5,993 bases of DNA from Sulfitobacter sp. (lineage in GTDB: Bacteria > Pseudomonadota > Alphaproteobacteria > Rhodobacterales > Rhodobacteraceae): positions 1 through 5,993 of the forward strand of contig JAGXHC010000177.1 of NCBI GenBank assembly GCA_024636405.1, read 5' to 3'. The notes under the pieces were generated by a model that saw only the letters and a program-made list of their open reading frames with translations, was not told the origin of the DNA and did no database searches. A program made the translations under genes and the position numbers. Below, piece after piece: positions 5,414-5,993 of the stretch (position 1 is the first letter of the stretch; every line of letters begins with the position of its first letter).

Positions 5414-5993
5414 ATGAGCTTTGGTGCGTTTCGTGGCAAGCTTACACAGAACAGGGTTTTGAGCGACCTCACCTGGCTGCGCGTCGGCGGACCGGCCGAT
5501 TATCTGTTTCAACCTGCGGACGTGGACGACCTGTGCGATTTCCTGCGCGCCCTTCCAAAAGATATGACGGTTTTCCCGATTGGGGTTGGCAGCAACCTTA
5601 TCGTGCGCGACGGTGGTCTGCGTGCCGTGGTAATCCGGCTGGGCCGAGGGTTCAACAGCATCGAGATCACCGACGCGAAAGTAATTGCGGGGGCTGCCGC
5701 GCTTGATGCCCATGTCGCGCGGCGTGCGGCGGAGGCGGGGCTGGATCTGACATTCCTGCGCACCATTCCAGGCAGCATCGGAGGAGCCGTGCGGATGAAC
5801 GCCGGCTGCTATGGAAGCTACACGGCCGATCATCTGGTGAACGTGCAGATCGTCACGCGTGCAGGTGAGCGTGCGACACTCCGGCCCGAGGATCTGAATT
5901 TCCGGTATCGACTGAGCGATCTGCCAGACGGTGCGGTGCTGATCAGCGCCACCTTTGCCCCGCCTGAAGGCGATCCTGAGGCCCTTGCTGCAC
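5414..5993 (+). CDS. murB: UDP-N-acetylenolpyruvoylglucosamine reductase MurB, N-terminal part (runs off right edge)
   Basis: MurB is the cytoplasmic FAD enzyme that uses NADPH to reduce UDP-GlcNAc-enolpyruvate to UDP-MurNAc, one step before MurC. The frame is open from ATG at 5414 to the window edge (193 codons). It shows [16 protein letters not shown] (19-34), the FAD-binding [14 protein letters not shown] (55-68), [17 protein letters not shown] (118-134) and FRYR (163-166), the last containing the conserved active-site Tyr-Arg. The usual protein is about 300 aa, so roughly the last third, with the catalytic Ser/Glu, lies outside. AGGGA at 5404-5408 is 5 nt before the ATG. The start is one base after the stop of the 91-aa gene. 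No lesion is visible in the part present. Confidence 0.94.
   Translation, partial: MSFGAFRGKLTQNRVLSDLTWLRVGGPADYLFQPADVDDLCDFLRALPKDMTVFPIGVGSNLIVRDGGLRAVVIRLGRGFNSIEITDAKVIAGAAALDAHVARRAAEAGLDLTFLRTIPGSIGGAVRMNAGCYGSYTADHLVNVQIVTRAGERATLRPEDLNFRYRLSDLPDGAVLISATFAPPEGDPEALAA

Noticed and set aside
1..5993. CRISPR array, tRNA/rRNA, insertion sequence or phage signature
   Set aside because: No regularly spaced repeats, cloverleaf, transposase frame or terminal inverted repeats were seen by eye; nearly all sequence is explained by the genes listed.

Overview
The window is a piece of the division and cell wall (dcw) gene cluster of an alphaproteobacterium. It is most likely a member of the Rhodobacterales (Roseobacter/Paracoccaceae type). 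The evidence is the gene order ftsW-murG-murC-(small DUF2484 membrane proteins)-murB, the Rhodobacterales-like wording of the FtsW, MurC and MurB proteins, and the GC-rich codon use. Family assignments come from recognised motifs read by eye; no database search was possible.

Layout: bases 1-102 (minus strand) hold the first 34 codons of an SRPBCC/AHSA1-type protein running off the left edge. A 209-bp divergent intergenic region follows, with a perfect 7-bp inverted repeat and an A9 tract. A peroxiredoxin-like thioredoxin-fold protein (312-839, plus) comes next. After a 118-bp gap, a tightly packed plus-strand operon begins: ftsW (958-2127), murG (2124-3224), murC (3221-4635), two tandem DUF2484 proteins (4632-4883 and 4880-5140), an unrecognised 91-aa membrane protein (5137-5412) and murB (5414 onward, cut by the right edge). 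Every junction from ftsW to the 91-aa gene is a 4-nt ATGA or GTGA overlap, and murB starts one base after the previous stop, which suggests translational coupling along the whole operon.

Functionally, MurC and MurB act in the cytoplasmic synthesis of UDP-MurNAc-peptide, MurG makes lipid II at the inner face of the membrane, and FtsW polymerises lipid II at the septum. The three small membrane proteins sit between the enzyme genes and have no known role. They are the least described component here.

The main anomaly is that two adjacent genes expected to be essential are both broken as written. murG has an in-frame amber codon (2757-2759), and murC lacks one base near 3949-3950. Flanking frames and motifs are otherwise fully conserved. 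This fits sequencing or assembly errors, very recent mutations, or a decaying second copy of the cluster. The local sequence gives little support for programmed recoding.
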